Shown here: positions 10,946 through 23,525 of the stretch, piece after piece
Layout: each line of letters begins with the position of its first letter
Position numbering within the stretch: the stretch's first letter is position 1
NCBI GenBank assembly: GCA_026214975.1
Contig: CM047805.1
Location: forward strand, 62,240,834-62,304,833
From: Gentiana macrophylla
Taxonomy: Eukaryota > Streptophyta > Magnoliopsida > Gentianales > Gentianaceae
Direction of reading: 5' to 3'
DNA: 64,000 nucleotides
Notes under the pieces: generated by a model
The model's input: the letters and a program-made list of their open reading frames with translations, nothing else
The model's database searches: none
Told to the model about the DNA's origin: nothing
Position numbers and translations under genes: made by a program

Positions 10946-12412
10946 TGATCCGTGTGTAAGCCACCGATACTCCCAAAATACTAGCAAGAGTACTAGGTCA
11001 ATCGTAGCATAGTAGATGCGAGTCAATATCGATCCCACAGAGACGATGCAACATAGATAATAACTCATAAACCTAATCAAGAAGACAAATAGCGGTCCTT
11101 AGACCAACATAAGAACATAAAAGTAATTGGTGTATCTCTCCTTTCCGATCTCCTAACTTGGTGTAATTAATCATTATGTCTACTTTTTCTCGTAATTTCC
11201 TAGTTTAACCAGAACGTGTTTCTAATTCAGTTTTAAGCTACAGGTAAAATCTTCTAATCTTATCTACTTCCATTGAAAGGACAATAGACGTGTATGTGCT
11301 GTTAACCTCTGTCGTTGGTTGTATTAACTCACGCAATATGTTTTAGAAAGTGCCGGCTCAAGACCGAAACCTCCCTAAGCAGATATCGTGGATTGACTAG
11401 CACGTTCCTAGGGATTGATCTAGACTTTGTCCTAATTAACCCTTTCCTTTAGTGTCCTTCATGTTAATTTACGTGGTATAGTAAGTAGAATTTTCAGATC
11501 TAACCTACTGCCAATTAAACCTGTTGATCAACGTAAATGACGCTGAATTTTCAGATAAGGGTGACCTAAAAGGTGTCTCGCGGCTGCGATATAGACCGTC
11601 ACCACCGCGGTAATGGTGGTTCCTAATTCTGAAATCTACAACGTTCTATTCTGGTCATTCTAGTTAATTACGAATCGTTTAGACATACAGATTAATTACA
11701 CCACGTTAATCTTACTTAATCTACCATGATTAAAATACGAAGGAACGTTCAAAGCTTCATCACTTAATCAATGGCGGATCGAGCTTGATCAACTCAAGCT
11801 AGTGGATGGATTGGAGAAGATAACCAAGCAAACGAACTCAAAAGAAAATCACCGACTTTTTATTTCATAAATCTAATAATTTGATGTAATAAAAAGTGTG
11901 TATCAAAGTATGCATGCCTACAATGAATTCGTACAGGCTTTATATAGAGCTGTAGCCGACCTAATAATCTAACCCTAACCAACTTAATACAAAATACGGC
12001 TCCTATGATTTCATGTTGCTCAAATTGTTGCGGCTGCGGCTAGGGCTTCCGTGGCCTCGGGCCTTTTTCTCTTCTTTCTGGCCCAGCAGATTTCATACAA
12101 ATTTTCTTGACTTCGGCCCAATGTATTTTCTACAATCTAGATTCGCTTCACTTTGGCTCCATAATATGGTACTCCTGAAAATTACATAAAACTAGGTCGA
12201 ACAGTACCAAATATCGGGATAAAATACAAATATGTAGAATTAACGATCAAGGAACCGACACTAGGCAATTGACACGTATTTCATACAATAATCTGACTAT
12301 CATTTATCAATTGAGCATAATTCGGGGTAGATAAGGGTGTAATTATAGTACTAATTTCAACGTGATCACTAACTAAAAATAAATCAAACACGGAAAGCTT
12401 TTTACGTCAACA
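10946..12412 (-). repeat. 5' LTR of M1 (1467 bp, minus strand)
   Basis: On the minus strand it begins TGTTGACGTAAAAAGC at 12412 and ends ...CACACGGATCA at 10946, next to the PBS. The ends are set by TG/CA and PBS spacing; no second LTR is present for comparison. The adjoining 5 bp (12413-12417, GCAGC) would be one half of the target duplication. The LTR interrupts the copia fragment to the right. Confidence 0.75.
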
Positions 12413-12425
12413 GCAGCAAACCTTC

Positions 12426-12715
12426 ATGGCAGGTACAGAAGGTACCATAACCAAAGGAATCAAGAAGACGGACATGGTTTACCATCTTGGATCAAGTAAT
12501 GGTCCAGGAAATATCATCACTCCGATTCAGCTGCGCGGAGACAACTATGAGGAATGGGCGAGGGAAATTCGAACGTCGCTCAAAGCAAAACAAAAATTTG
12601 GGTTTGTGGACGGAATGATTCAGAAACCCCTGATGGAAGACAAACTCAACGATTAGATGGCTATTCATTTGATGTTGGTATCGTGGCTGACCAACACGAT
12701 TGAAACGTAGATAGA
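12426..12715 (+). pseudogene. Copia gag N-terminal fragment
   Basis: Open from ATG 12426 to an in-frame TAG at 12654-12656. Homology continues in the same frame beyond the stop (MAIHLMLVSWLTNTIE) to about 12,715. The pattern NIITPIQLRGDNYEEWAREI is the hallmark of the copia-type gag N-terminal domain (Retrotran_gag_3 type). The stop sits where family members have Trp, so TGG to TAG is the simplest explanation. No zinc knuckle or pol follows. It is a dead remnant, cut on the left by the M1 LTR. Confidence 0.8.
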
Positions 12716-12871
12716 AATTAGGGTATTAAGATTACTTTATTAATTGTTTCATTAAATGACTTGTTGTCATGAGTACAATTTATACTTGCTCAGAAACTTG
12801 GTACACACGTAGTAACAATAATAATAAATATATCTAAGAATATAGTAATATAAACTCTATTTCTCAACACC
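12716..12871 (-). repeat. Possible antisense copia LTR remnant
   Basis: On the minus strand a purine-rich GAGAGGGG is followed by TGTTGAGAAATAGAG, the usual look of a polypurine tract plus LTR start in copia elements. The rest is AT-rich, with GTACTCATGACAACAAGTC. The far end is not defined and there is no second copy, so this is tentative. Confidence 0.35.
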
Positions 12872-15800
12872 CCTCTCAACAAAATCAGTTCAGTTTGTTT
12901 TGTGCAAATCAATTATTTCATAACTTATGTATGCACCCGAATTTCTCAAAACCATTCAAGTCCTCTGGTCAAGAAATGATAGATGTCTTTCTTTCACCCT
13001 GTAAGTTATAGTGTAGTAGGTTATAGGAGATGAGAATACTTTGATTTATCTGATTCTTAAGTTAGTTGTTACCCAGGATAAGAAGTTTGGTAGGTAAAGA
13101 GTAGGTGTTGTCGTTATAGTGCTCCTAGATGGCAAGAAACGATTGCGTGGTGATTTTCCAATCTTATGTCTTCATTAATAAGATTCTCTTTTATAATCAT
13201 CTAGTTTCCTGCTTGGTTATCCCGATTTCAATGTTTCCCCATCCATACTAATTGTAACTCATGCTCTGGTTAAATCCTCCATTTGAAACTTGAAACTCGG
13301 TAAAAGTCTCTCTTATTACGTGATTTTGTTTTCCAAGTGTGTACATTCATTTGATGTGCCTTATTTTTTTAAAGATGTTTTCATCGTGTCAAATGCTTGA
13401 TTTAAGAAAAATAAGTTTCTCATCCTTGAACTATTTGAACCCGACAATTGCATCTTTCCAATTATATCTTGTTTAGCTATTTTGGGGCAACACACTTTTG
13501 CATCCTAGTGATTACCCTTAATGCATCCCCTACAAGATGTTTTAGTACATACAAACTTTTGTTTAAAGACTCGACTCTACAAATCCTCCGTTTTCTCTTT
13601 TTGCTATCGCTTGGTTTATGTTTCCCAAAATTCTTTGACCTTTGCTATGCTTGAGATGGTTCCACACGAACTCCATATGTAAATTTTATCCTTTAAAAGT
13701 ACTCTCGATCGTTTCAACTAATAGTGTTAAAGGTCTCTTACTTTGGCACATACTTTTCATCATCCTCGTGTTTGGCTTTACCCAACATGAGTGAATGCTT
13801 TTGTTTCCGTGTTTTCCCTTCAGGTTAAACAACTTACCGTGCTCTAAAAATTCTGGAAATTTTCCACAATATAGACCTATGTCTTATCTACAATTTATCT
13901 TTTAACATTGATTCGATAATCTTTATGGATTGTTCAGAAAATTCATGTTTATGCCGGACACTCTGTCCAGAAAATCTGCAGCAGCACCTTCACTTCCTCT
14001 TCTGTTTTGAACAGGTTAAACACCCTTAAATGACCTGAATTTTTGATATGTTGTAGACAAAAATTTTATCTACAATTTACTTTTGGAATTAAGTTCAGAT
14101 TCTTTTAGTTTGATCTCGATTTGCAATTCAACTCAGTGTTTATGAATCTGGAAATTCTGACAGCTTGTGCAATCGTCAGAAATAACTGTTTTTGACCGAC
14201 CTTATCTCATTCAAAAATTCCAATATTTTTATATCACCTGGAAAACTCCAGTATCTAAATAGTTTCTCTTTGGATCGTGCTCAAATTCCTCTTCGTTTGT
14301 TCTGTAAAATTGATAATATCAGATCCGGAGTAAATTTCATACACAGCAACCTAAAAGGAATTTTCACCTCTTTGACTTGGGGTTTGGGCTAAGAGGGTAG
14401 TAAGTTACGAGTGTTATGTCTTAGAAGGTTTCCGAAGCGATCTTTCCCTAGGATATGTCTCATGATAGAATGTTTGTAAAGTTAACATTGTTGTTTCTTC
14501 TGCAGTTATAGACAAGAACCAAGATACCATCCCCCAGCATGCCATGTTTGATGTTCAGACCATTTTCATACCCTTTTGTAATTATACCTTTTCTGTTGAT
14601 TTATTTCTCATGTAATCCCTCATTTGAGATCTTTAAGCTCAAAAATCCTTTTCACATGTTGTCATGAATTACTTAAGAAACATAACTCCATAGGCCTTTC
14701 TTTTGAACAAATCCATGCTTCCTTACTTGTCAAACCAAGGAACAAGTTCCTCTAACTCTGCATTGTTGCACCCCATTCTTCTTTTCAAGTACAAATTTGA
14801 CTAAGCCTTCGATGTGATGTCGAACATTTTTCTTATTTATGTTCATTCTCGGCTCCTCCTAAGGGTAGTGTCGATGTTGTAACTATTTCACCTAATCTGC
14901 TGTTCTTTTAAGGTATGCATATCTTCTTTGCCGGTCCAATTTTTAAGCCTACCATGACATTCCTTTCGATTTACTTATCTTTAACCTTCTAGCAATTTAT
15001 GCTAAACTAGTTTCAAGCGAGAAGGTAGATCTTTTCAAGATGCCTTCGAACCTATCTAGCCAACCAACATTTGAACTCCAAAACTTCTATTGAATTACAA
15101 TCCGCATTAATGTACCTTGTACCATCTGGGTTTAACTCTCTTCGAGGCCATTTAGAGCCATGAACCGCCATATATGCCTTTTGATTTTCCATCCTCTGTT
15201 TGGCGTTCTGTTACCATTTTGATACACCGGTTGACTGCCTTTTGTTTTAACTTTTCCATTCTCTCATGAGGAATGACCTCGAGCATTTATTCCTTGGCAG
15301 TGTACTATTCCTCTTGAGTAGTGCAACCTTGAACTTTTGATTTGAATCGTCAATGATTGTTTAAACTTCCTTTGAAGGTTTGAATTAATTCTTTGAAATC
15401 AAACCTTATCCGACAATTCTTAAGTGTCGTTTCCTCTTCATTCAAGATCTTGTTTGCTGCTTACTTATTCAAACTTTTGATATTCCCTTACAATTCCTTG
15501 AGAGAAATTTATATTTCTATTGAATCCTAAAATAACCTCTCTTTGACTATTGCAAACTTGGACACTTCTTGACAAAGTGTTTATTTTATTCTGAGACCTT
15601 GTGGTGTACTCATTTTGTCTCCATGGATCCTTCATGTTGAGATTCTTGCTCTCTTTTGATTTCTTTCTTTTAGTCCTTCGGTGCTCGACCTGCACCTTTA
15701 CCTTGATTTCTATTGTGTAATGTTACCTTTAACATCTCCACTTTCTCAAGGCTTATATGAAAGCTTATTACCATCCTTTCAAGTTACCTCTGAAGTCTTT

Positions 15801-16260
15801 GCAGACCACCGTATCTTGCAGAATTCCTCTCTAAAAAAAAATCATCTGCAAGGTGTCCTTTTGTTTTCCTTTCGGTGGCTATCCCTTGTATTATGATACA
15901 ATGTCTCATTCTTCAGTTTGGAACCACCTTCAACTTTTCCCCAACACGAAATCATCTTGTTTTGCTTGTAACCCAAGCAACCTTTCTTATTTCAAGTGCA
16001 TTGTATCGTTCCTTGGCTTACCTAGTTGACATGACACCCTGGTACCCAACTTGTCACTTTTCAATTTTATTTATTCTCCAAGCTAACTCTTTTTGGCATA
16101 AGGATTGGATCAGACCGTCAGAGAAAAAGTATGGCAATGCATGTTCTCCACCCACAGGGAGTCTCAGAAGTCCTTCAGCTGGGATCCTTGCAGTTCTTCA
16201 TCAAGCTTGTGGTGCCATGATGGAAGTTGGGATCGAAAGATGTCAAGTGTGCCAGTAGTG
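12872..16260. other. Unresolved ancient repeat region
   Basis: About 3.4 kb without a convincing gene. Only short open frames occur on either strand. The plus strand is rich in T and C, as expected of the complement of purine-rich gag-like sequence. Segment 13,800-14,440 contains GGACACTCTGTCCAG and paired TTATCTACAATTTA blocks (about 13,878 and 14,067). It is reminiscent of a degraded LTR, probably minus strand, but no boundary, PBS or domain could be fixed. Confidence 0.3.
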
Positions 16261-16868
16261 TGGTTTCGGCTGGGAAGATTCAGCTTTCCGGGTATAGGGC
16301 AGCAGGAGCAAGCAAAGAGTGTTGAACCGATGATTTCAAGATTCGAGGCAGTTGATGAGTTCGTGAAAGAAGGAAGACAAAGACCCAGTTGTCTCCGGTT
16401 ACAAGTGAGTGGCTGGAGCCCAACCAGCCATTGGTCACGAGTTAGATGAAGATAGCAACCGTCGGCATCGGAATCGACTTTGGGTTCGAATGTAGAAGAT
16501 TGGGAAGGACAATGAAGAATGAAAACCACGGGATGGAAATTGCAGTTCCTCTCGGAGCGACCAACAAGTACAAGAGTTGGAGCGATGCATTGATGATCTT
16601 TCATGAAGATAGAGTTAGAAGAACACGAGTTTCGGGATGAAGTGGGCGACAACGAATCACGAGACCAGTTTTGATGACAAGTCAAGAGAGATTGAAGTAG
16701 ATCGTCGACACCTCGAGATAGCTCAAGACAGGTGGAAGAGTTGGGAAGATGGAAGAAGAAGAAGAGGATTGTAAGAGTTAGAAGACTAAAGCGCCTTGCA
16801 AAGTCCGAGTTCAAGTACACCCCGATTACATTCGAGTTTGAGGACGAAACTCCTCTTAAAGGAAGGAA
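16261..16868 (+). other. 3' internal remnant and polypurine tract of element T1
   Basis: The stretch just left of the T1 LTR ends GAGGACGAAACTCC...AAAGGAAGGAA, immediately before TGTAACATCCCG. This GAGGACGAA-purine-TGTAACATCCC arrangement typifies the 3' end of plant chromoviruses. Upstream is degraded sequence without a readable integrase or chromodomain; a short frame (EFKYTPITFEFEDE) precedes the LTR. A 241-codon minus-strand frame across here has no recognisable domain and is treated as fortuitous. Confidence 0.45.
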
Positions 16869-18518
16869 TGTAACATCCCGACTTTTCATAAAAGGGTAAA
16901 ATAGTCATTGGGTGTAGTTACTACGACCTAATTATTATTTATCCTATTTATTTAATTAAAAGAGATTTAATTAAGGGATTAGTTATTATTTAAAATGGAA
17001 TTTAATTAATAACTATAAAAGGAAATAATCCCCAAAATCTTTTATTTTCACCATGCATATTCGACAAAAAAAAAAGAAGAGGCGGCGCACATATGAAAAA
17101 ACGCTTGAAGATGCGAGAAAAGGCGAGCGTAAACTTCAACCGTGTGGCCAATCCGTTCATCTGTTCAAGATGCCGCAGGAGAGAAAAGTGATCAGCGCGA
17201 GAAGACGCAACTTCGGAAAATAACATCTCTCAATTTCGTAAGTTTTCAGTTTAGTCCTAGTTTTCGGTATTCGTAGAGTTCGATTCTTGAAAAATTCGTA
17301 TCTTTCAATCCGTAACTCTGTTTTTCAGCCATGAGTAGTCGAAACGATCGTCTTGAAGCGTAGATCATTCTAAAAATAGTTATGCAGTGGTTAATCCAGG
17401 TAATCTGCTGTTTTATGGACTTTTTCAGTTTCGGTTTTCTGCAAAGAAATATGATTTTAGGTTTTCGTTGATCAAATAGGTTTTGGGGTTGAGGATCAAC
17501 AGTTGTTGCAGTTGCTTGACGTTTTGCTTTCGGTTTTTCTGGAAATTAAGGTAAGAGGCTCTTCCTAATGAGTAATTATAGTTTTATAATGATAGGTTGA
17601 GTTTTGGTGTTGTTTGGTGATAGAATTCATGCTAAGTTGTAATTAATAAGATATGATATGTTTTGGTATATTTGTGTTGAGTTTTAAATTTCTATTTTTT
17701 GATTCAATAACATTAATTAAATATGAACAAGCTTGATTGAACTTACGATTCGTTCGATTAAAACACCGAATGTACTCTTAAAGGGAGTTGAAGTTCGGAT
17801 CCGTCGAGGAAGGGCATGAAAGGGCTTGTGCTTTGATGAACTAGAGTTCATCAATGTCTCGTGTATTTGCTAGGACTTGTCCGTGTCAGTGGTCTAGGAA
17901 AGAGAGTAGTGTATGTGAGGGAGCTTACCACGAAAACACTTAGGTGGCTAGTTAATTCACAGTAATAATTACATACGTGTAGTAAAAGATAAAACGTCAC
18001 TTGTTCTCGGTTAGACACTCTTTCATATCGGCGATGTGATACGTTCATAAAAGGTGAACAACGCTACTGGCTTTAAACGGCTGAAGGGTAGTGGAGGAAA
18101 TTCATCGGACGTATACGCATACCGGGGAGACCCCGGAGCTAATCGGTGCTAATCACCATTAGTTAGCAAGTATATCTTCAGGCTGATGAACGCCATGCAC
18201 AGTGTCCTTGAGTAATGATGTAACAAAGATAAGCTAAGCTAGAAACGTTTAGTCATGACATGTCGATGGGCATGGATTGAACCCTATATTGAGTCGGTCT
18301 TATAAAGATAATTTAATAATCATAATAATAACCCCTCGTTCAAAATGGTAGATGATCCACATTGAGCTTGCTTGAAATGTACAAGTATGAACTTTGATCC
18401 TAAAAGTGCCTTCTTTAGTATGGTTAATTTCTATTCTTAGTAAACGTCTTTTAGCTTCCGTTTGATTTGTGAAATTTTATTAAATACAACGGCCCGAATT
18501 GATAAGGGGAGGGTTACA
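16869..18518 (+). repeat. 3' LTR of element T1 (1650 bp)
   Basis: Starts TGTAACATCCCGACTTTTCA and ends GGGGAGGGTTACA, with TG/CA ends. The start matches T2 at 61,874, and an internal block beginning AACACCGAATGTACTC (17,762) is shared with T2 at 63,062. It therefore belongs to the same broad family, but lacks the CpG-rich array found in T2. No 5' LTR was identified. The 5 bp after it are AAAAT. Confidence 0.8.
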
Positions 18519-18554
18519 AAAATTGAATATTCCACATTGAGCTTGCTTGAAATG
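18356..18554 (+). repeat. 24-bp perfect direct repeat across the T1 LTR end
   Basis: The 24-bp sequence beginning TCCACATTGAGCTTGC and ending TTGAAATG occurs at 18,356-18,379 inside the LTR and again at 18,531-18,554, 12 bp outside it. Offset is 175 bp. Confidence 0.9.
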
Positions 18555-18691
18555 GCATCCTAAAACATTGACAACCATTCATTTCTAACTCATTTCACCT
18601 TTCACACGATAAATGTGTATTATATGAAAGAGAGTAAAAATGAGAGGCTCTAATGTTTGCCACTTGGTATAACCTTCCTACAACTGTTGCA

Positions 18692-19202
18692 TCATAAAAT
18701 CTCTCCAACGATTTGGTCACAAGAGGAAATGTGCCTCACATTATGCTTCCCATCTAAAGCTTGGTTTCTCACAAAGTGTACATCGATTTCGATGTGTTTA
18801 GTTCTGACGTGAAATACGGAATTTTGGGACAGAGAATCTGCACCGGTGTTATCACAAAATATAACAGGATTTTGCACAACTTAGATTCCCAGCTCATTTA
18901 GGAGAGACTTCAGCCATATTAACTTAGCAGATGTGTGTGCCAAGGATCTGTATTCAGATTCTGTACTGGAGCGTGACACCACCTGTTGTTTCTTGGAGCT
19001 CCATGAGACTAATGAAGGACCTAAGTAAACACTGTACCCAACAACTGACCTTCTATCAAATGGACATCATCCCCAATTAGCGTCAGAATATCCCCTCAAG
19101 GTTAGGGGTCCATGAGCCTTGAAGTGCAACCTATAATCTTATGTGCCTTTCACATATCTCAACATTCGTTTAACTCCCTGCAAGTGCATATCTGTTGGTG
19201 AG
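18692..19202 (-). pseudogene. Copia RT tail and RNase H remnant (minus strand)
   Basis: Minus-strand reading from 19,202 shows LQGVKRMLRYVKGT, then a broken GYSDANWG, then [20 protein letters not shown], then the open frame 18,877-18,692 with VIFCDNTGADSLSQN and RTKHIEIDVHFVRN. These are the standard RNase H blocks of a copia lineage with short elements, different from the Sirevirus here. Stops at GYSDANWG* and LGI* show it is dead. Sirevirus B inserted at its upstream end (5 bp before that LTR: GTGAG). Confidence 0.85.
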
Positions 19203-20875
19203 TGTTGGACTTATTTTTAAGTTTTAGTGATGAGTGTCAGACTAGTTGTTATAGAGCAAAGGCAAAAAGATGTCTAGATCAAATGTATAGGTTTATTAGA
19301 GTTTGATCTTGTATAGGTTTGATCAAACAAGCACTATAAAAGGTCAGCTGACTTACATCAGCAGACTAGTCTAGATCTGTAGGGTAGCTGAGTCAGTAGA
19401 CTAGTCAGGAACCTGCTGAAGAATGAAGGTTGAGGGCTCAAACTCAGTTATTGAAGGCTAAGGGATCAAACTTAGTAATTAAAGTCAAGGATATGGAATC
19501 AGAATTTAGGGAAGTCTGTGATGACCTAAACTGATTACATATACCTTGTGTACAAGGTCTAAGTTCCATAAGATAAATGGTGATTGGAACTTAGTTATAT
19601 GCAAAAAAGGTGTAATCTAACTTCATAAATAAAATATAGATAAAAGACAGTAAGCTGAAATGTTTTTAAACACAGCATAATAAGGATAAGCTTACTGATG
19701 TGTATATCAGCAGACTTATGTTCTCAGGAACCTGCTGGACACATATTTCGATTTAATCAAAGGCTACATTGGAAGATTACAAAGAAAGGGACAGCTAACA
19801 ACCTCTGATTTATCAAGCAAATCAATGGTTAAGATCAAATGGACGTTGGAAAGATTCAGACCTTTATCCAATGGATACAAGTCAAAGGGTGGACAGACTG
19901 TAGACTGTCAAAAAGCATTCTGACAGTGTCAATCCTATGAACAGTGACAGAAAGCAAGTCAAATAGGACAAATCTGAAACGGCTATGTTTGAATTTCAAA
20001 CATAAGTCACAAGGATTCCTACCTATAAATAGAGAACTCCTAATTCAGATACAAGTGTTGAATATCAAGAGAAAAATATAGATAATCCTGAGCTTCGATT
20101 TCTGATCAAGAAAAACACCTCTTGACCCTCATCGAGCATAAGGCTACCGATCCGAAGAAACTTCTTCAAGTGTAATCTGCATTCAAGTCTGCGATCATAT
20201 CATCACGATCAAGGCGTTGAAAAGTTGAATCACTTACTTGATTCAATCTTTCTTTTACAAGAAATCTCATCAAGGCAGTGAAGCATCTTTGGGTGTGAAA
20301 GATCGTTGTTTGTGGTGGAGTGGTGAAGAGGCAATCCTACCCTTCAAGGACCAGTGGAAGACTTTGGAGCAAACAATCCTACCTGTTCCAAGTGTTCAGT
20401 TTGTGAAGCCATAGTTATTGGTGAAGGACAAGCAACTTAGGGATTTTTGTAACAGCTACATCAAGAATCTCTAGTGAATTACCTCCAACATCATAGGAGA
20501 AGAGTGGACTGACAGGATTACACCACCTGGAACCACTATAAAATCTGCCTACTTACTTTCTCCATTTATATTCTGCACTTAGTTTATCTAACACATCAAT
20601 CTACTGAATCAAGCAACTGAATCACACACATACACTACTGAGTATCTAATACTTGATATCATTTTTAACAACAAGTGATAAGGCTTAATTTTTGATATAA
20701 TTCCGCTGCACAAATTCAGTAAACTCAATAGTCAACAAACTCATCGAGTGTCGTGAGACTATCAAGTATCAGAAATTTCTTTGAAGTTCTTGAGTTTGTT
20801 AACTCCAAAAGTTTTAAGTGTTAAGTTTATTCACCCCCCTCTAAACTTAACCAAAGCCTTTTCAAGGGACCAACA
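19203..20875 (+). repeat. 5' LTR of Sirevirus B (1673 bp)
   Basis: Starts TGTTGGACTT, ends GGGACCAACA, and is followed by the PBS. TATA box TATAAATAG at 20,024-20,032. Differences from copy A concentrate at 20,085-20,235, where CTG- or CAG-containing words of one copy appear as CG-containing words in the other. Confidence 0.9.
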
Positions 20876-20877
20876 AT

Positions 20878-20889
20878 TGGTATCGGAGC
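20878..20889 (+). other. Primer binding site, initiator tRNA-Met type
   Basis: TGGTATCGGAGC lies 2 bp after the LTR. It differs by one base from TGGTATCAGAGC, complementary to plant initiator tRNA-Met, the normal primer of copia elements. Confidence 0.85.
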
Positions 20890-20980
20890 AGTGCTTCTGT
20901 TCTGAAGTAATCCTACATGTTGTGCTTGTGAAAATACTTTGAAAACTTTTTCAAGTTACTGATTTTCAAAGCTTTGCATC

Positions 20981-23302
20981 ATGGATAACAACCAGTATGC
21001 TAGAACAATGTTGATGTGTTCTTTAGATCGTTTTGATGAGTATAAACGCCGTATGCAGGCTTATCTAGCTGCAACACATGTTGAAATGATGGATGTGCTG
21101 ATAGATGGACCACTGGAGATTACCAAGTCAGTAATAGTGGGAGATGAGACACAGTACATTCCAAAACCAAAAAGGGAATGGACTGCTGAAGATAGAAAAA
21201 GAGCAAATCTCAACAATATTGCTATTGATATTAGATACAGAACCTTGGATAGCAATATGTATATAAAGGTGAAAGATTGCAAGACTGCAAAGGAACTATG
21301 GGACAAGTTACAATTAATCTGTGAAGGCACTGATGCAATAAAAAGAACAAGATCAGTGTGGCAAAGAAGAAGTTCCAGGAGTTCAAGATGAAACCAAATG
21401 AGACCATTGAACAAATGGAATCAAGATTCAATGCAATCATGGATGAACTCACCCTACTGAGTGTGAAGTATTCACAGGAAGAAATCAACTCAAAAATCTT
21501 GGAAGCATTACCTGCAAAAGAAGTTTGGGAGATGAAGGTGACTGCCATAGAAGAAATAAGGAGTTAGCATGAAGAAGACACCTTCAAACTATTTTCAGAT
21601 CTTAAGGCCTATGAATTTAGCAAAAAGCTTGTGCCTGAGACTGAAAAAGAAGAGGCAAAGACCACTGCATTGGCTGCTTCACATCAAGAAGAGACATCAG
21701 GAGCTCAAGATGATCTACTTGATGAGATGCAAGAGCAGGTTGCCCTACTGAGCAAGAAAATCAGAATGATGAAAACTGGAAAGGGTTCTCCAAGGAATTT
21801 CACAAAGAAATTCAGTGAAAAGAAGAAGGATGAATCAAAGAAAGATAATGATTACTTGTGCTATCATTGCAAGAAGCCAGGACACCTCAAACCTGATTGT
21901 CCTGAATTAAAACAGAAAAAGGAACCTGATTATCTTTGCTTTAATTGCAAGAAACCTGGACATTTCGGACTGATTCGTCGGCACTCATCAAGACCAAAAG
22001 TCAACAAAGAAGACATGGCAAGAAGGCTATGGTTGTTGAAGATGAATCAGGATATGAAGTAGAATCAGAAAAGGGAAATGAATCTGATGATACTACACTT
22101 GTTGCTGATATGGAAGATTATGCTTTAATGGCAAATATGGATGAAACAGATGAGGTACACAATTCTGTATCTATCAATACTCCTGCTGGAAGTGATTGTG
22201 AATCAACCTGTGGTTCAAATCCAAAAATTTCTAACAATGAAGAAACTTTGGATGCCATCCTTAATCAACTGAGGATAATACAATGTGGTTATGAGATTGT
22301 GAAGGCTGAAAAAGAAGCTCTTCAATCAGAAGTTGAAAGATTAAATGCTGAATTAAGAATTCTCAAAGGAAAGGAAAAGAAAGTCAGACAGAATCAACAT
22401 AAGCCTGCTGAACATTCAGTAGCTGCTGAGTCTGCTGAACCATCTTGTTCCTCCACTGCATTCAAATCTAGAAAGCCTTATGGGGATATAACAAGGCTTG
22501 GATTTGGAACTCAAAAATCCAATAAGAGTGGATCCAGTAAGGTCACTGAACCTAGTACCAGAATTGGTCCTAAGTTTGTGCCTGTACAAGATCCAACTCC
22601 CAAAAGGGTGGCTGAGGCAGTAAAGCCTAATGAGAAAGCTTCAAGGACGCAAAATCAGAAGTCAAGGAAGTCAACAGCTCCTAATAAAAAGAATAAATCT
22701 AAAACTAGGACTGTTGTGCCTTCTAGACCTGCTGATAGCAGACATGCTACCAAGTCTATTTGGACCACAAAAAGGAAAAACAGAAATATTCCAAGAATAA
22801 GAATCCTAAATCCAAAAATGTTAATCATTCAAGGGATACTTATCTCGGGGGGAAAGGTAGATTGTTCCCTACTGGTGATTATTGGAATATTCATGCACCT
22901 ACTGCTAGAAACAACAGATATAACCATGCTGCTAGGGTAAAACCTAAGAAATGGAATCAGCAGAGGGCTCAACAGAGGACATATACAAGGCCTCAGCAGG
23001 GACCTCAGCAGACTCCATATTACAGAGCTGTTCCTAACAGACAGCAAACCTATGATTATCCTAGTGCTTCTAACAAAAGAAATCACTTTAAACAGCATTA
23101 TATTCCAAAAGGCCAGAAAGCATATGTGAATCCTACCCAACCAATTGTTAGACCTTATGGATGTGTAGAGTACATGTATGAACCAAAGTATGATACCTTT
23201 CAAAGAAGACCTTATGGAAACTTGCCAAGGGTCATGCTTACCACTGACCGTTATGGACCCAAACAGGTTTGGTACCTAAAATGCATTAACTTTATTTTGT
23301 AG
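20981..23302 (+). pseudogene. gag of Sirevirus B (frameshifted)
   Basis: The start at ATG 20,981 fits the distance from the PBS. Open segments are 20,981-21,391, 21,358-21,567, 21,631-22,062, 21,945-22,940 and 22,760-23,302, joined by small indels or stops. Domains in order: UBN2-like capsid (from MDNNQYARTMLMCSL; MKPNETIEQMESRFN), then a K-rich linker. Next comes a CCHC knuckle, CYHCKKPGHLKPDC (CX2CX4HX4C, near 21,860), and a second knuckle, CFNCKKPGHF, cut by a frameshift. Then follow an acidic segment, a coiled coil (KAEKEALQSEVERLNAELRI) and a basic, Gln-rich C-terminus. Gag forms the particle and binds the RNA genome. The long C-terminal extension with coiled coil fits Sireviruses. Confidence 0.85.
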
Positions 23303-23525
23303 GGTGTCTGGTACTTTGACAGTGGATGTTCCAGACATATGACAAAGAATAAGCACTGTTTGTCAAGTTTTGTGGAAAATGAGGGTCCAAGAGTGAATTT
23401 TGGCAACAAGAACACACCATGATACACAAGAGGATATGGCACACTTGTGAGAAATGGATTAACAATCAGGAATGTTGCATATGTGGAAGGACTGGACTAC
23501 AACCTACTGAGCACTGGACAATTCT
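23303..23525 (+). pseudogene. Aspartic protease of Sirevirus B (broken)
   Basis: Reads VWYFDSGCSRHMT at about 23,306-23,345: the catalytic Asp-Ser-Gly and CSRHMT motif of copia proteases. GLDYNLLSTGQFCD follows near 23,490. An in-frame stop lies before it (23,300-23,302) and another at NTP* (about 23,422), so the frame is interrupted. The enzyme would process the Gag-Pol polyprotein. Confidence 0.8.

Larger units (their letters stand above)
6801..12412 (-). mobile_element. Truncated Athila-related Ty3/gypsy element M1 (minus strand)
   Basis: Read on the minus strand: LTR (12412 to 10946), tRNA-Asp-type PBS, a protease-region fragment, then an extra ORF and its 3' untranslated region. No recognisable gag N-terminus, RT, RNase H or integrase lies between PBS and extra ORF. 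The element ends abruptly at the LTR of Sirevirus A (6800/6801), which probably inserted into it; no 3' LTR is present. An alternative is two neighbouring minus-strand fragments rather than one deleted element. Confidence 0.6.

Noticed and set aside
12671..12871. Apparent small solo LTR starting TGTTGGTATCG and ending CAACA
   Set aside because: The first part reads in frame as copia gag (LVSWLTNTIE), so the TG start is coding sequence; only the right part remains a possible antisense LTR.
13800..14440. Second LTR for T1
   Set aside because: LTR-like words occur, but no TG/CA ends, PBS or alignment to 16,869-18,518 could be established by eye.
16164..16889. 241-codon open frame on the minus strand
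   Set aside because: Runs through the T1 polypurine tract into the LTR start and shows no domain; fortuitous.
20878..20889. Possible tRNA gene near the Sirevirus LTR
   Set aside because: Only the short primer-complementary stretch is present; no tRNA body. Same for the tRNA-Asp PBS sites.
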